Below are positions 41,137-50,311 of a stretch of DNA of 64,000 nt, one piece after another. The position numbers were made by a program, and so were the translations under genes. Position 1 is the stretch's first letter; each line of letters opens with the position of its first letter. Under the pieces are notes generated by a model. That model ran no database searches. It saw nothing but the letters and a program-made list of their open reading frames with translations, and was not told the origin of the DNA. Source of the DNA: JAWVFM01 sp963843315 (lineage in GTDB: Bacteria > Actinomycetota > Thermoleophilia > Solirubrobacterales > 70-9); the NCBI GenBank assembly GCA_963843315.1, contig CAWJJU010000002.1, positions 62,001-126,000 on the forward strand, read 5' to 3'.

Positions 41137-42183
41137 ATGGCGCGCGACCTCAAGCTCGGCCTGCAGACCGGCTACTGGGCCGGCGGGCCTCCCCCGGGGA
41201 TCGTCGAGACGATCCAGGAGGCCGAGAAGCTTGGCTACGACTCGGTCTGGACCGCCGAGGCCTACGGCTCGGATTGCCTGACCCCGCTGGCATGGTGGGG
41301 CTCGCAGACCGAGCGGATCAACCTCGGCACGGCCCTGGTTCAGATCTCGGCCCGCCAGCCGGCGGCGACCGCGATGGCGGCGATGACGATGGATCACCTC
41401 TCAGGCGGGCGCTTCATCCTCGGCCTCGGCGTCTCCGGACCGCAGGTCGTGGAGGGCTGGTACGGGATGCCGTTCGCGAAGCCGCTGGCGCGCACCCGCG
41501 AGTACGTGGGGATCCTGCGCGACATCTGGAAGCGCGAGGGACCCGTGACGAACGACGGCGAGCACTACCCGCTCCCCCTCCCCGACGGCACGGGCCTCGG
41601 CAAGCCGCTGAAGGCCTCGATTCACCCGCTGCGCGAGGACATACCGATTTACCTCGGGGCCGAGGGGCCGAAGAACATCGCGCTCGCCGCGGAGCTCTGC
41701 GACGGCTGGCTGGCGATGCTGCTCTCGCCCGAGCCCGAGCACCAGGAGCCCTACCGCGAGTCCCTGGCCGAGGGCTTTGCGCGCGAGGGCGCCCGGCGAA
41801 GCTTCGACGACTTCGAGGTGTGCGCGACGGTGCCCCTGATCGTCAGCGACGACCTCGACGCGGCCATCGACATGCTGCGCCCCTACTACGGCCTCTACTG
41901 GGGCGGCATGGGCGCGAAGGGCAAGAACTTCCACGCCAACGTCCCGATCAGGATGGGCTACGAGAAGGAGATCACCGAGATCCAGGACCTCTACCTCTCC
42001 GGCAAGAAGGAGGAGGCCTGCGCGGCGATCCCCGCCAAGCTGATCGACGAGCTCTCGCTGGTCGGGCCCAAGGAGAAGATCCGCGACGACCTCGAGCGCT
42101 GGCGCGAGTCGTTCGTCACCACTCTCCTCGTCGCGGGAGACCCGAACACGATCCGCGCCGCAGCGGAGCTGGTTCTTGGCTAG
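41137..42183 (+). CDS. LLM-class flavin (probably F420-dependent) oxidoreductase
   Basis: 348-residue luciferase-like TIM-barrel oxidoreductase. Characteristic segments are LGLQTGYWAGGPPPGIVETI, AEKLGYDSVWTAEAYGSDCL, NLGTALVQISARQPAATAM, LSGGRFILGLGVSGPQVVEG and DIPIYLGAEGPKNIALAAEL. In actinobacteria this branch mostly uses coenzyme F420, but FMN use cannot be excluded. The substrate is unknown. Three nt after its stop the structured repeat begins, leading into the next gene. Confidence 0.85.
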   Translation: MARDLKLGLQTGYWAGGPPPGIVETIQEAEKLGYDSVWTAEAYGSDCLTPLAWWGSQTERINLGTALVQISARQPAATAMAAMTMDHLSGGRFILGLGVSGPQVVEGWYGMPFAKPLARTREYVGILRDIWKREGPVTNDGEHYPLPLPDGTGLGKPLKASIHPLREDIPIYLGAEGPKNIALAAELCDGWLAMLLSPEPEHQEPYRESLAEGFAREGARRSFDDFEVCATVPLIVSDDLDAAIDMLRPYYGLYWGGMGAKGKNFHANVPIRMGYEKEITEIQDLYLSGKKEEACAAIPAKLIDELSLVGPKEKIRDDLERWRESFVTTLLVAGDPNTIRAAAELVLG

Positions 42184-42185
42184 GC

Positions 42186-42245
42186 GATGAGGAGCTTTGG
42201 CTCCGAAAGCAGCATGTAAGGACGGCGAAGCCGTCCGCAAGTTAT
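42186..42245 (+). repeat. Two-hairpin structured repeat, copy 2
   Basis: Same layout as copy 1: GGAGC-TTTG-GCTCC, the linker GAAAGCAGCATGTAA, then GGACGGC-GAA-GCCGTCC, and GCAAGTTAT. Compared with copy 1 the third base pair of the second stem is A-T instead of T-A, a compensated change. The ATG of the next gene starts inside the last two bases of the repeat. Confidence 0.85.
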
Positions 42246-43344
42246 GTCCGTGAACGACAAACGTCTCCTGGTAAACCGGAAGGAGCTCCGCGAGACCCGG
42301 GTGGTCGAGGCCGAGCGGCCGGAGATCGCCGACGGCCAGGCCCTGCTGCGCGTCGAGCGCTTCGGGCTGACCGCCAACAACGTCACCTACGCCGCCTTCG
42401 GCGAGGCCATGCGCTACTGGGAGTTCTTCCCGACCGGCGAGGAGGGCTGGGGGCACCTGCCGCTGTGGGGATTCGCCGAGGTGGAGGACTCGAAGGCCGC
42501 GGGCGTCGAGGCGGGCGGGCGGATCTATGGCTACCTGCCCTCCTCGCGCTGGCTCCTGACCGAGCCAGCGGGCGTGCGGGATGGCAGCTTTACCGACGCG
42601 GTGGCGCACCGAGCCACCCTCCCGTCGGCGTACCAGGGCTACGTCGCAACCGGCGACGATCCGTTCTACACGAACGACTCCGAGGAGCTGCAGATGCTCC
42701 TGCGGCCGCTCTGGTACACGTCGTGGCTGCTTGCCGACGAGCTGCAGGACGGCGGCATGGCCGGAGCTCGCACCGCGATCTTTTCGAGCGCCTCCTCGAA
42801 GACTGCGCTCGGCACGGCCTTCGCGCTCAAGCAGGAGGGCGCCGAGATCGAGATCGTCGGGCTGACCTCGTCGCGCAGCAGGGGGATGGTCGAAGACCTC
42901 GACCTCTACGACCGGGTCGAGGAGTACGACGCCGCGGGCACCCTCGGCGTCGAGGCGACCTACGTGGACTTCTCCGGCGACGGCGCCCTCCGATTTGCGG
43001 TGCACGAGGGGCTGGGCGACTCCCTACGTGCGAGCGTCGCCGTGGGTGCGACCAGCTGGGACGAGCTCGGGGCTCGCGGCGGCGACACGCTCCCGGGTCC
43101 GCAGCCGCGGCTCTTCTTCGCCCCCGACCGGGTGACCAAGAGGGGCGGCGATTGGGGCCGCGAAGGCCTGAACACCAGGGTCGCCGACGCGTGGCATCCG
43201 TTCGCGAAATGGGTCGGCGGCTGGCTCGAGGTCGAGGCCGCCGAGGGCTTCGGCGCCGCCGAGTCCACGTACCTGGAGCTTCTCGACAACGGCGTGGGGC
43301 CGCAGACGGCGCACGTCTTCTCGCTGTCCGGCGTCGGCCCCTAG
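42244..43344 (+). CDS. DUF2855-family protein
   Basis: 366 residues resembling the DUF2855 family, a group distantly related to medium-chain dehydrogenases. Visible features are RVERFGLTANNVTYAAFGEA, PLWGFAEVEDSKAAGVEAGG, and the Rossmann-like central part ARTAIFSSASSKTALGTAFA with SSASSKTA at the expected nucleotide loop. No catalytic assignment is possible. The start codon sits within the end of the structured repeat, and there is no Shine-Dalgarno sequence. It is followed 17 nt later by a flavin disulfide oxidoreductase. Confidence 0.7.
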   Translation: MSVNDKRLLVNRKELRETRVVEAERPEIADGQALLRVERFGLTANNVTYAAFGEAMRYWEFFPTGEEGWGHLPLWGFAEVEDSKAAGVEAGGRIYGYLPSSRWLLTEPAGVRDGSFTDAVAHRATLPSAYQGYVATGDDPFYTNDSEELQMLLRPLWYTSWLLADELQDGGMAGARTAIFSSASSKTALGTAFALKQEGAEIEIVGLTSSRSRGMVEDLDLYDRVEEYDAAGTLGVEATYVDFSGDGALRFAVHEGLGDSLRASVAVGATSWDELGARGGDTLPGPQPRLFFAPDRVTKRGGDWGREGLNTRVADAWHPFAKWVGGWLEVEAAEGFGAAESTYLELLDNGVGPQTAHVFSLSGVGP

Positions 43345-43361
43345 AGGAGCACCGGGCGGGG

Positions 43362-44732
43362 ATGCGCAGCTTCGACGTGGTCGTGATGGGCGCCGGGTCG
43401 GCGGGCGAGGTCTGCGCGGGGCGCCTGGCCGACGGCGGCCTCGACGTCGCGATCGTCGAGGCGCACCTGATCGGCGGAGAGTGCTCCTACTACGCGTGCA
43501 TGCCGTCGAAGGCCCTGCTGCGCCCCGGCGAGCTGTTGCGCGAGGTGGGGCGCGTACCCGGCGCGGCCGAGCGGCTGAAGGACGACCGGCCCGACGCTGC
43601 CGCGACCCTCGCGCGTCGCGACGAGGTCATCTCCGGCCGCGACGACTCCGGCCAGGTTCCATGGCTCGAGGACCGGGGCATCGAGCTCTTCCGCGGGGAG
43701 GCGAAGCTCACGGGCGAGCGGCGGGTGACGGTTGGCGACGACGAGCTCGAGGCCCGCAGGGCGGTGGTGATCGCCACCGGCTCCCTCGCGACGGCCCCGC
43801 CGATCCCGGGCCTGGGCGACGTCGAGCCATGGACCAACCGCGAGGCGACGACCGCCGAGGAGGTGCCGGACCGCCTCGCGGTGATCGGCGGCGGCCCGGT
43901 GGGCTGCGAGCTCGCTCAGGCATACGCCTCGCTGGGCGCCGAGGTGACGCTGATCGAGGCGGACGAGCGGATCCTCGCCCGGCTCGAGCAGTTCGCCGCC
44001 GACGAGGTCCGGGCGGGGCTGGAGGCGAGCGGAGTCGCGGTGCGCACGGGGGCGAAGACGACCGAGGTCTCCCGTGCCGGCGGCGAGATCCGCATCGACC
44101 TCGAGGGCGAGAGCGAGCCGCTGGCCGTCGATCGCCTGCTGGTCGCCGCGGGCCGGCGGGCTCGCACCGAGGAGATCGGCCTGGAGGACCTTGGAATCCA
44201 GGGCGGCGACTACCTGGACGTCGACGACCAGATGCGCGTGAAGAGCGGGCCGGGCTGGCTCTACGCCGTCGGCGACGTCAACGGCCGGGCGCTGCTGACC
44301 CACATGGGCAAATACCAGGCGCGCCTGTGCGCCGATCACATCCTCGGCAAGGACGTGGCCGCCACGGCCGACCACGTGGGACCCCCGCAGGTGGTGTTCA
44401 CCGATCCCCAGGTCGCGGCCGTCGGGCACACCCTGGGCTCCGCGAGGGAGGCGGGCATCGACGCTCGTGAGGTCGACGTCGAGACCGCGAAGACCGCCGG
44501 CGCCAGCTTCATCGGCCGCAACACGGAGGGGACGTCGCGGATCGTCGTCGACGAGTCCCGCCGCGTCCTCGTGGGCGCCACGTTCGTCGGCGTCGAGGTC
44601 GCCGAGTGGCTGCACGCGGCCACGATCGCCATCGAGGGCGAGGTCCCGATGGAGCGCCTCTGGAACTCGGTCGCCTCCTATCCCACCCGCAGCGAGGTCT
44701 GGCTGAAGCTTCTCGAGGCGTACGGGATGTAG
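43362..44732 (+). CDS. Pyridine nucleotide-disulfide oxidoreductase (lipoamide dehydrogenase-like) with altered C-terminus
   Basis: 456-residue FAD enzyme. FAD motif VVVMGAGSAGEVCAGRLADG, redox cysteines in IGGECSYYACMPSKALLRP (C-x4-C), NAD motif RLAVIGGGPVGCELAQAYAS and second FAD motif GWLYAVGDVNGRALLTHMGK are all present. The C-terminal dimerisation segment, which in lipoamide dehydrogenases and glutathione reductases supplies a catalytic His (HPTxxE), reads SYPTRSEVWLKLLEAYG; the histidine is replaced by tyrosine. It therefore probably acts on another disulfide, quinone or metal substrate. AGGAG lies upstream of ATG 43362. Confidence 0.85.
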   Translation: MRSFDVVVMGAGSAGEVCAGRLADGGLDVAIVEAHLIGGECSYYACMPSKALLRPGELLREVGRVPGAAERLKDDRPDAAATLARRDEVISGRDDSGQVPWLEDRGIELFRGEAKLTGERRVTVGDDELEARRAVVIATGSLATAPPIPGLGDVEPWTNREATTAEEVPDRLAVIGGGPVGCELAQAYASLGAEVTLIEADERILARLEQFAADEVRAGLEASGVAVRTGAKTTEVSRAGGEIRIDLEGESEPLAVDRLLVAAGRRARTEEIGLEDLGIQGGDYLDVDDQMRVKSGPGWLYAVGDVNGRALLTHMGKYQARLCADHILGKDVAATADHVGPPQVVFTDPQVAAVGHTLGSAREAGIDAREVDVETAKTAGASFIGRNTEGTSRIVVDESRRVLVGATFVGVEVAEWLHAATIAIEGEVPMERLWNSVASYPTRSEVWLKLLEAYGM

Positions 44733-44814
44733 GCGGCCCCGCGGGCCCCGATCACGGTTGGCATAGGATGGCGCGGCCTCGTCCAGTCGTCGAAGATTCG
44801 AACAAGGAGCACGG

Positions 44815-45360
44815 ATGTCACCTCGCAAGCTCGCAGGACTGGTCGCGATCCTCTCCCTGGCCCTGGCATCGGTGGCCGCCGTCGCCCTCGCGCACACCGT
44901 CAAGATCAAGCAGGGCGGCTACGACGCCGGGCCCGTACACCCGCATGGCTCCTACACCGTCGGCGAGTTTGGCGTCACCAAGGAGAAGGGCAAGTACAAG
45001 CTCGTGCCCAACCCCGTGTATCCGACCCACATCTACCCGCCCGACGATGGGGGATGCGGCGGCGACTACGAGGCCTACCTGCCGGCTCCCTCCTATCCGA
45101 TCAACAATCGGGCCTTCTACGTCAACGACAAGTTCCCGCAGACACGCAACGGGCACGACGTGACCGAGCACGTGCTGTTCACAGGCAAGTGGCACAAGAA
45201 CGGCAAGACCCTCGGCGGCACCGTCAAGATCTCCATCAAGGGCGCCTGCCACAGCAAGATCACGTGGGCCGGCGGCCACTGCGTCGGCCTCGCCTGCAAG
45301 GCTCCGCCCGCGGGCGGAGCCGCCGGCAGGTCGCGCCCGGCGCACGCGCGCCACGAGTAG
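44815..45360 (+). CDS. Secreted protein of unknown function
   Basis: 181 residues with an N-terminal signal peptide (RKLAGLVAILSLALASVAAV, cleavage near ALAHT). The mature part is rich in glycine, tyrosine and proline and contains four cysteines (PPDDGGCGGDYEAY, KGACHSKITW, GGHCVGLACKAPP), which suggests disulfides. The C-terminus is Ala/Arg-rich. No family was recognised. A good Shine-Dalgarno (AAGGAG) precedes the ATG. It lies just upstream of ssrA. Confidence 0.7.
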   Translation: MSPRKLAGLVAILSLALASVAAVALAHTVKIKQGGYDAGPVHPHGSYTVGEFGVTKEKGKYKLVPNPVYPTHIYPPDDGGCGGDYEAYLPAPSYPINNRAFYVNDKFPQTRNGHDVTEHVLFTGKWHKNGKTLGGTVKISIKGACHSKITWAGGHCVGLACKAPPAGGAAGRSRPAHARHE

Positions 45361-45401
45361 CGCGAGGCCACGCCCCGGTACCCTTGGTGCACATATTCAT
45401 T

Positions 45402-45772
45402 GGGGGCGAACCAGATTCGACGTGAAGCTGTTCCGCCTCGATGTCGCGAGTCGAGGACCCGGGTTGGCCTCGTAAAAAATCCCCGGAAAACCATAAGTGC
45501 GGACTCTCATGAGTTCGCCCTCGCTGCCTAAACAGCAGTAAGAGGGAGTCGCACCGGATTCGCCCGTGATCCGGATTCGCGGCTTCAGAAAGCGGGCTCA
45601 CCCTCGAGGCAGGACCCTCGGCCTCGCGGGGACAATTTCAGGAGGGTATGGCGCCGGTAACGTGCCCCCAGGATCGACCGATCCGGACGCCGAGATGAGA
45701 CTCCTGCGGGAACGCTCGTAGGACGCATCGAGGCAGGCCTCGCGGACGCCGGGGCAGTACCGGCCGCCTCCA
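45402..45772 (+). ncRNA. ssrA: Transfer-messenger RNA
   Basis: The 5' end GGGGGCG pairs with CGCCTCC at the 3' end, including the G3-U70 alanine identity pair, and the discriminator is A45772. The tag frame begins with resume codon GCG at 45499 and encodes ADSHEFALAA before TAA at 45529-45531; with the tRNA-borne alanine the tag is AADSHEFALAA, ending in the protease-recognised ALAA. The T-stem GCCGG/CCGGC encloses GGCAGTA instead of the usual TTCGANN. CCA is not encoded. SmpB and RNase R genes follow nearby on the other strand. Confidence 0.93.
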
Positions 45773-45777
45773 CTCTC

Positions 45778-45801
45778 CCCCGGGGCCCGTCGGCCCCCGG
45801 G
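45778..45801. terminator. GC-rich hairpin after ssrA
   Basis: CCCGGGGCC and GGCCCCCGGG can pair around a short centre, with one bulge. It lies directly after the tmRNA 3' end and just before the convergent helix-hairpin-helix gene, so it may serve both as a terminator. Confidence 0.4.
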
Positions 45802-45805
45802 CACG

Positions 45806-47979
45806 TCAGCCGATTCGCAGGCCGGACTTCAGCTGGTCGGCGAACTCGCGCGGGAAGCCGGGGATCTCATCGAGCTCGTCGAGCGACGAGAACCCGCCGG
45901 CCCGTTCGCGTGCCGCGAGCACCCGCCCGGTCTGCGTGACGGAGAGGCCCAGGCCGCGCAGCTCCTCGTAGCTGGCCGAGTTCAGGTCGATCGTCTCGCC
46001 ACCGGGCGCCGGCGCGCTGGGGGCCTCGTCGGCGTCGGGCTGCCGCACGGCATGTCCTCGACCGCCGTCAGGTGAGGCGCCGGCGGTTCGTCCTTCTCCG
46101 AGTTCTCGGCGGCCGCGGGCGGCTCGGGAGCCGGCGCCGGGATGGGAGGCGGCGGCACCGGAGCCGGGGGCTCGGGCTCGGCCGGCGGCGCGGGCGGGAC
46201 CGGCGGCTCGGGGTCGGGCGCGGGGGCAGGGGGCTCGCGGCGCCGGCGGAGGCGGAGGCGGCTCGGGCGGCGGCACCGGGCCCGGAGGGGCCGGAGGCGA
46301 CGGCTCCGGCGCCGGCGGCGCGGGCACGCCCGCCTGAACGCCGAGCTCGGCCGGGGCGTCGGCCTGGGGCTGCGGTGTCCAGCTGACCCTCGGTGTGAAG
46401 GCTCTGCTCGATATCGGCAACGGCAGCGCGGGCGCGGCTCTCGGCCTCGCCGGCGCGGGACTCGGCCTCGGAGATGCGGTCGAGCATTTCGCGCAGGCGC
46501 TGCTCGCGCTCGAGCTCCTCGGCCTTCAGAGACGGCCAGGCGCTCGGCGCGTGCGGCGCGAGCCTCGGCCTCACCGGCGCGGGCCTCGACTTCCTCGAGT
46601 CGCGTGGCCGCGCGCGCCAGGGCCTCCTCGGTGCGCCGCTGGCCCTCGCTCAGCTTCGCCTCGGTGGCCTGAAGCTCGTTGGCGAGCTTCTCCTCCTCGG
46701 CGCGGCGCTGCGCGAGCTGCTCCTCCGCGGCACGCAGCTCGGCCAGCAGCGAGCTCTCGCCCGGCTGCGGCACCGAGCCGGCCTGCTCGGTCAGGGGTTC
46801 CCCAGCGGCGGTTCCCGCCTGCTGAAGGCGTTCCTCGGCGCCGGCGCCGACCTGCCGGAGGCGCTCCTCCGCGACACGCTGGCGCTCCTCGACCTCTTGG
46901 ATGCGGCGCGCCGCCTCGGCCCGCACCCGGTCGTCCTCCGCCTGGATGCGGTCGCGGTCGGCCTGCTGTCGAGACTCGAGGGCCTGCTGCTCGGTCTGGT
47001 CGAGGCTCGCGAGCGCCTCGCGCTCGGCCGCCTCGCGAATCGCGCGCTCCTCGTCGGGGCGAGCCTCAGGCGGCGGAGCGATGCTGGGGGTGTCGGCGGG
47101 CAGCGAGACCGCGGGGGCGACAGGTGGCTCCGGCGCGGCGGCGGGCGGCGGCGGCGCGCCCCGATCCGCGGCGAAGGGCGCTGAGGGATCGAGGACGGGC
47201 GCGTCACCCGGCGCGGCCGGCTGCAGTGACGCCGCATCGGCGACCGCCGGGTGCTCTGGCGCAGGAGGCTGGGCGGACGCCACGTCGGCGACCGCACTCG
47301 CGATCGAAGCCTGCGGGTCGGGTGGGGGCGGCGGCGCCGCGACGGACTCTGCCAGCGCAGCAAGCCCGGCCTCCTCGGACGGCGCGGAGCCCTTCTTCGC
47401 CTGCTTCTGAGCCTCGCGCGCGGCCTTCTTCTCCTCGCGCTCGCGCAATTTGTCGGCCTTGGCCTGCTCGCGGGCGGCGCGGCGCTGCTCCACCATCGCC
47501 TGCTTGGCCTGCTTGGCCTGCTCGCGCGCCGCGATGCGCTCCTGCTTTTGCTGCTCGCGCTCGAGCTTGCGCTGCTCGCGCTTGGCGGCGGCGCTCGAAG
47601 GCGGGGCGGCGGCGGGCGCCGGCGCGCCCGGAGGCGGGACCGAAGCCGGATTGTTCGGGTCGGTGACCTCGTTCACGAACCACTCGGCTGTGGACTGGGA
47701 GCTGGGCGCCGGGGCGCCGGGCGGCGGCGCGACGGGCGCTGCGCCCTCAGTGGGCGCCGGGGCGCCGGGCGGCGGCTCGGCCGGCGGCGCGATGGGCGCT
47801 GCGCCCTCAGTGGGCGCCGGGGCGCCGGGCGCGGGGGGCGCGACCGCGGGCGGCGGCACTGCGCCGGGAGGCGGAGGCGGCGGGGCCTGCGGCGGCGTGC
47901 TCGCCGCCGCGGGCGGGGCTGCGGCCTCCGCTTCGGGTGTGGACTTGTCGCGCTTTCGAGTCAGGCGGAAGGAAGGCAT
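45806..47979 (-). pseudogene. Pro/Ala/Glu-rich coiled-coil protein with C-terminal helix-hairpin-helix, multiply frameshifted
   Basis: The N-terminus (MPSFRLTRKRDKSTPEAEA) leads into a proline/alanine-rich region, then a long charged coiled coil (KREQRKLEREQQKQERIAAR, later AATRLEEVEARAGEAEARAA). The C-terminus is a ComEA-like helix-hairpin-helix module: IDLNSASYEELRGLGLSVTQ and SLDELDEIPGFPREFADQLK. Reading continues only by switching frame about four times, near 46530, 46380, 46240 and 46050, all in low-complexity GC-rich sequence. These are probably consensus errors. It has no signal peptide, so it may be cytoplasmic or nucleoid-associated. Function unknown. Confidence 0.6.
47711..47830. 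repeat. 60-bp tandem repeat inside the Pro/Ala-rich gene
   Basis: Two near-identical 60-nt units; the 30 nt at 47741-47770 recur exactly at 47801-47830. They encode the 20-residue unit PPGAPAPTEGAAP plus a short variable part. Copy number could vary between strains. Confidence 0.7.
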
Positions 47980-48042
47980 CGCCTCGTATCCTGCCATGCC
48001 CGTCCGACCTCCGCCGGGAAACGCGTTGCGAATCGCCGCTCG

Positions 48043-48525
48043 TCAGCGCAGACGGGTCCGGAACTCGCGCTCGACCTCGCGCCGCACGTCGCGGTCGCGG
48101 ATCTCACGGCGGCGGTCGCGCTGCTCCTTGCCGCGGGCGAGAGCGATCTCGACCTTGGCCCGCCGTCCCTTGAAATACAGGCGCGTCGGCACCAGCGTCC
48201 AACCCCGCTCGGCGACCTTGCCGGAGAGGCGGTTGATCTCGTTGCGGTGCAGCAGCAGCTTTCGAGGCCGGTCGGGATCGTGGTTCTCCATCGAGGCCGG
48301 CGCGTACGGCGGGATGTGGATGCCGCGCAGCCACAGCTCGCCCTCCTCGAGCGCCGCGTAGGCGTCGGCGATCTGCGCCTTCCCGTCGCGCAGCGACTTG
48401 ACCTCGCTGCCACGCAGCTCGATGCCGCACTCGACCCGCTCGACGAGCTCGTATTTGTGCGACGCGCGCCTGTTGGTGGCGACGTCTCCCGACGCAGCCT
48501 TTCGCTTGCCCTTGCCCTTGGCCAT
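48043..48525 (-). CDS. smpB: SsrA-binding protein SmpB
   Basis: 160 residues, the usual length. Conserved blocks are NRRASHKYELVERVECGIEL, GSEVKSLRDGKAQIADAYA, LWLRGIHIPPYAPASMENHD, DRPRKLLLHRNEINRLSGKV, LVPTRLYFKGRRAKVEIAL and the basic C-terminal tail ARGKEQRDRRREIRDRD that enters the mRNA channel. It brings tmRNA to stalled ribosomes. The ssrA gene lies 2.3 kb away. Confidence 0.97.
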   Translation of the reverse strand: MAKGKGKRKAASGDVATNRRASHKYELVERVECGIELRGSEVKSLRDGKAQIADAYAALEEGELWLRGIHIPPYAPASMENHDPDRPRKLLLHRNEINRLSGKVAERGWTLVPTRLYFKGRRAKVEIALARGKEQRDRRREIRDRDVRREVEREFRTRLR

Positions 48526-48569
48526 GACCCGGCCAACGTTACGAGAGCGCGCCCCGGCGCGCCCGGCCG

Positions 48570-50311
48570 CTAGCCGGGGAGCTTCGCCGGGCTCAGATCG
48601 ACGCGTCCGCGGGGCGCCTCGACGGAGTCGACCGTGACCGTCACCGGGTCGCCCAGCCGCACCTCGGCGCCGCTTCGCTTGCCGACCAGCGCGGTTTCCT
48701 CGGCGTTGAGGTCGTAGCGCTCGCCGGGAATGCGCCTGGCCGCGAGGAACCCCTCATACACGTCGGCGAGCTCGCCGGCGAACCGAACGAAGGCTCCGGC
48801 GCCGACCACGCCCGACACCTCGCCCTCGAACTCGGTTCCCCAGCCCCCCTCGAAGAGCTCGCGCTCCAGCAGGAACGCGGCGCAGGCGCGGTCGGCGCCG
48901 CGCTCGATCGCTATCGCCTCGCGCTCGCGCTCGGAGCAGTGCCAGCCGGCCTCGCTGACCTCGCCGCCGTCGGGCTCGGCCTCCCCCATCCCCAGCGTCG
49001 ACAGCAGGGCGCGGTGGACGATGAGGTCCGGGTAGCGGCGAATTGGCGAAGTGAAGTGGCAGTAGGCGGGGCTGCCGAGCCCCGCGTGACCGAGGTTCCG
49101 CGGCGTGTAGAAGGCCTGCTTGAGGGAGCGCAACACCAGCGTCGTGTAGGCGCCCCGCCCGTGCCCGCGGCGCTTTGCCTCGCGCGCGACCATGCGGCTG
49201 ATCTCGCCGGTCAGCTCCCCCGCCTGCGTGCGCGAGAGCATCCGCGGCAGCGGCGGGGTCGGCACGCCGAGCGAGGCGAGCTGGTGGATCAGCTTCTCGA
49301 CCCGCGCGGGATCGGGCTGCTCGTGGACTCGGTAGAGGGCCTTCACGCCGCGCTTCTCGCAATGCGAGGCGACGAGCTCGTTGGTCAGCACCATCAGGCG
49401 CTCGATGAGGCGATGGGCCTCGGTCTGGGGAACGGAATGCGCTGCCGTCACGTTGCCGCCCTCGTCGAACTCGAACTCGGGCTCCGCAGAGTCGATCTCC
49501 AAAGCGGTGCCGCGCTTCTTGCCGGCCAGCGCCGCAGCCACCGAGCGCGCGATCTCCAGAGGCTCGGCCACGAGGGCGGGCGGTGTCTCGGCGCCCGAGA
49601 AGACCCGGTCGAGGCCGTCGTAGTCCAGGCGCGCATCGGAGCGGATGCGCGTACGGGCGAAGGAGACTGTCTTCACGTCCGCGCTCGCGCTCAGGCGGAT
49701 CTCGGTGGTCACGGCCGGGCGCTCGACCCCGGGTGCGAGGCTGCATGCCTCGTCGCTCAGCACCGGCGGGAGCATCGGCTCAACGGCACCGGGCACGTAG
49801 ACGCTCGTCGCCCGCTGGGCGGCGACGCCGTCGAGCCGCCCCCCGGGCGCACGTGCGCCGCCACGTCGGCGATGTGCACCCGCAGGACGATGTCGTCGCC
49901 GTCGCGCTCGGCCGAGATGGCATCGTCGAAGTCCCTCGCGGTGGCGGGGTCGACCGTGAAGGTCGGCAGATCGGTGAGGTCGGCCCGGTCCTCGGGCTCG
50001 CGGGCCACGCGAGCCGCGGCGTCGCGCGCCTCGTTCTCCACCGCGACGCCGAAGCCGCGGCGAAGGCCGGCGTCGTCGACGAGCGCCGACACCACGTCGG
50101 CCGCGATGTCGGCGCGGCCCAGCGAGCGCAGGATGCGCGCCCCCAGCGGCCCGAAGTCCGCGATGACGAGCTCACCAGCCGCGGCCTTGATCGAGCCCTT
50201 GGCGACGCCCACCTCGGGGCCTCTCTCGAAGACGGGCTCGACCGTGCGAAATCGCCCGCGCCCGCCGACGGCGCCCACGCGCCGCCCGAGCGCTCGTCCC
50301 CGGCCGCTCAC
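48570..50311 (-). pseudogene. rnr: Ribonuclease R (RNB family), one frameshift
   Basis: Exoribonuclease with the catalytic acidic motif TVDPATARDFDDAISA in the first frame, followed in the other frame by the rest of the RNB domain (YCHFTSPIRRYPDLIVHRAL) and a C-terminal S1 domain (FEGEVSGVVGAGAFVRFAGE). The frames change at a run of six C on the plus strand (49839-49844); one more base restores HVRPGGRLDGVAAQ. The protein is otherwise complete from GTG 50311 to 48570. RNase R degrades structured RNA and non-stop mRNAs released by tmRNA. The start overlaps the S41 protease stop (GTGA). A sequence error is more likely than loss. Confidence 0.88.
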
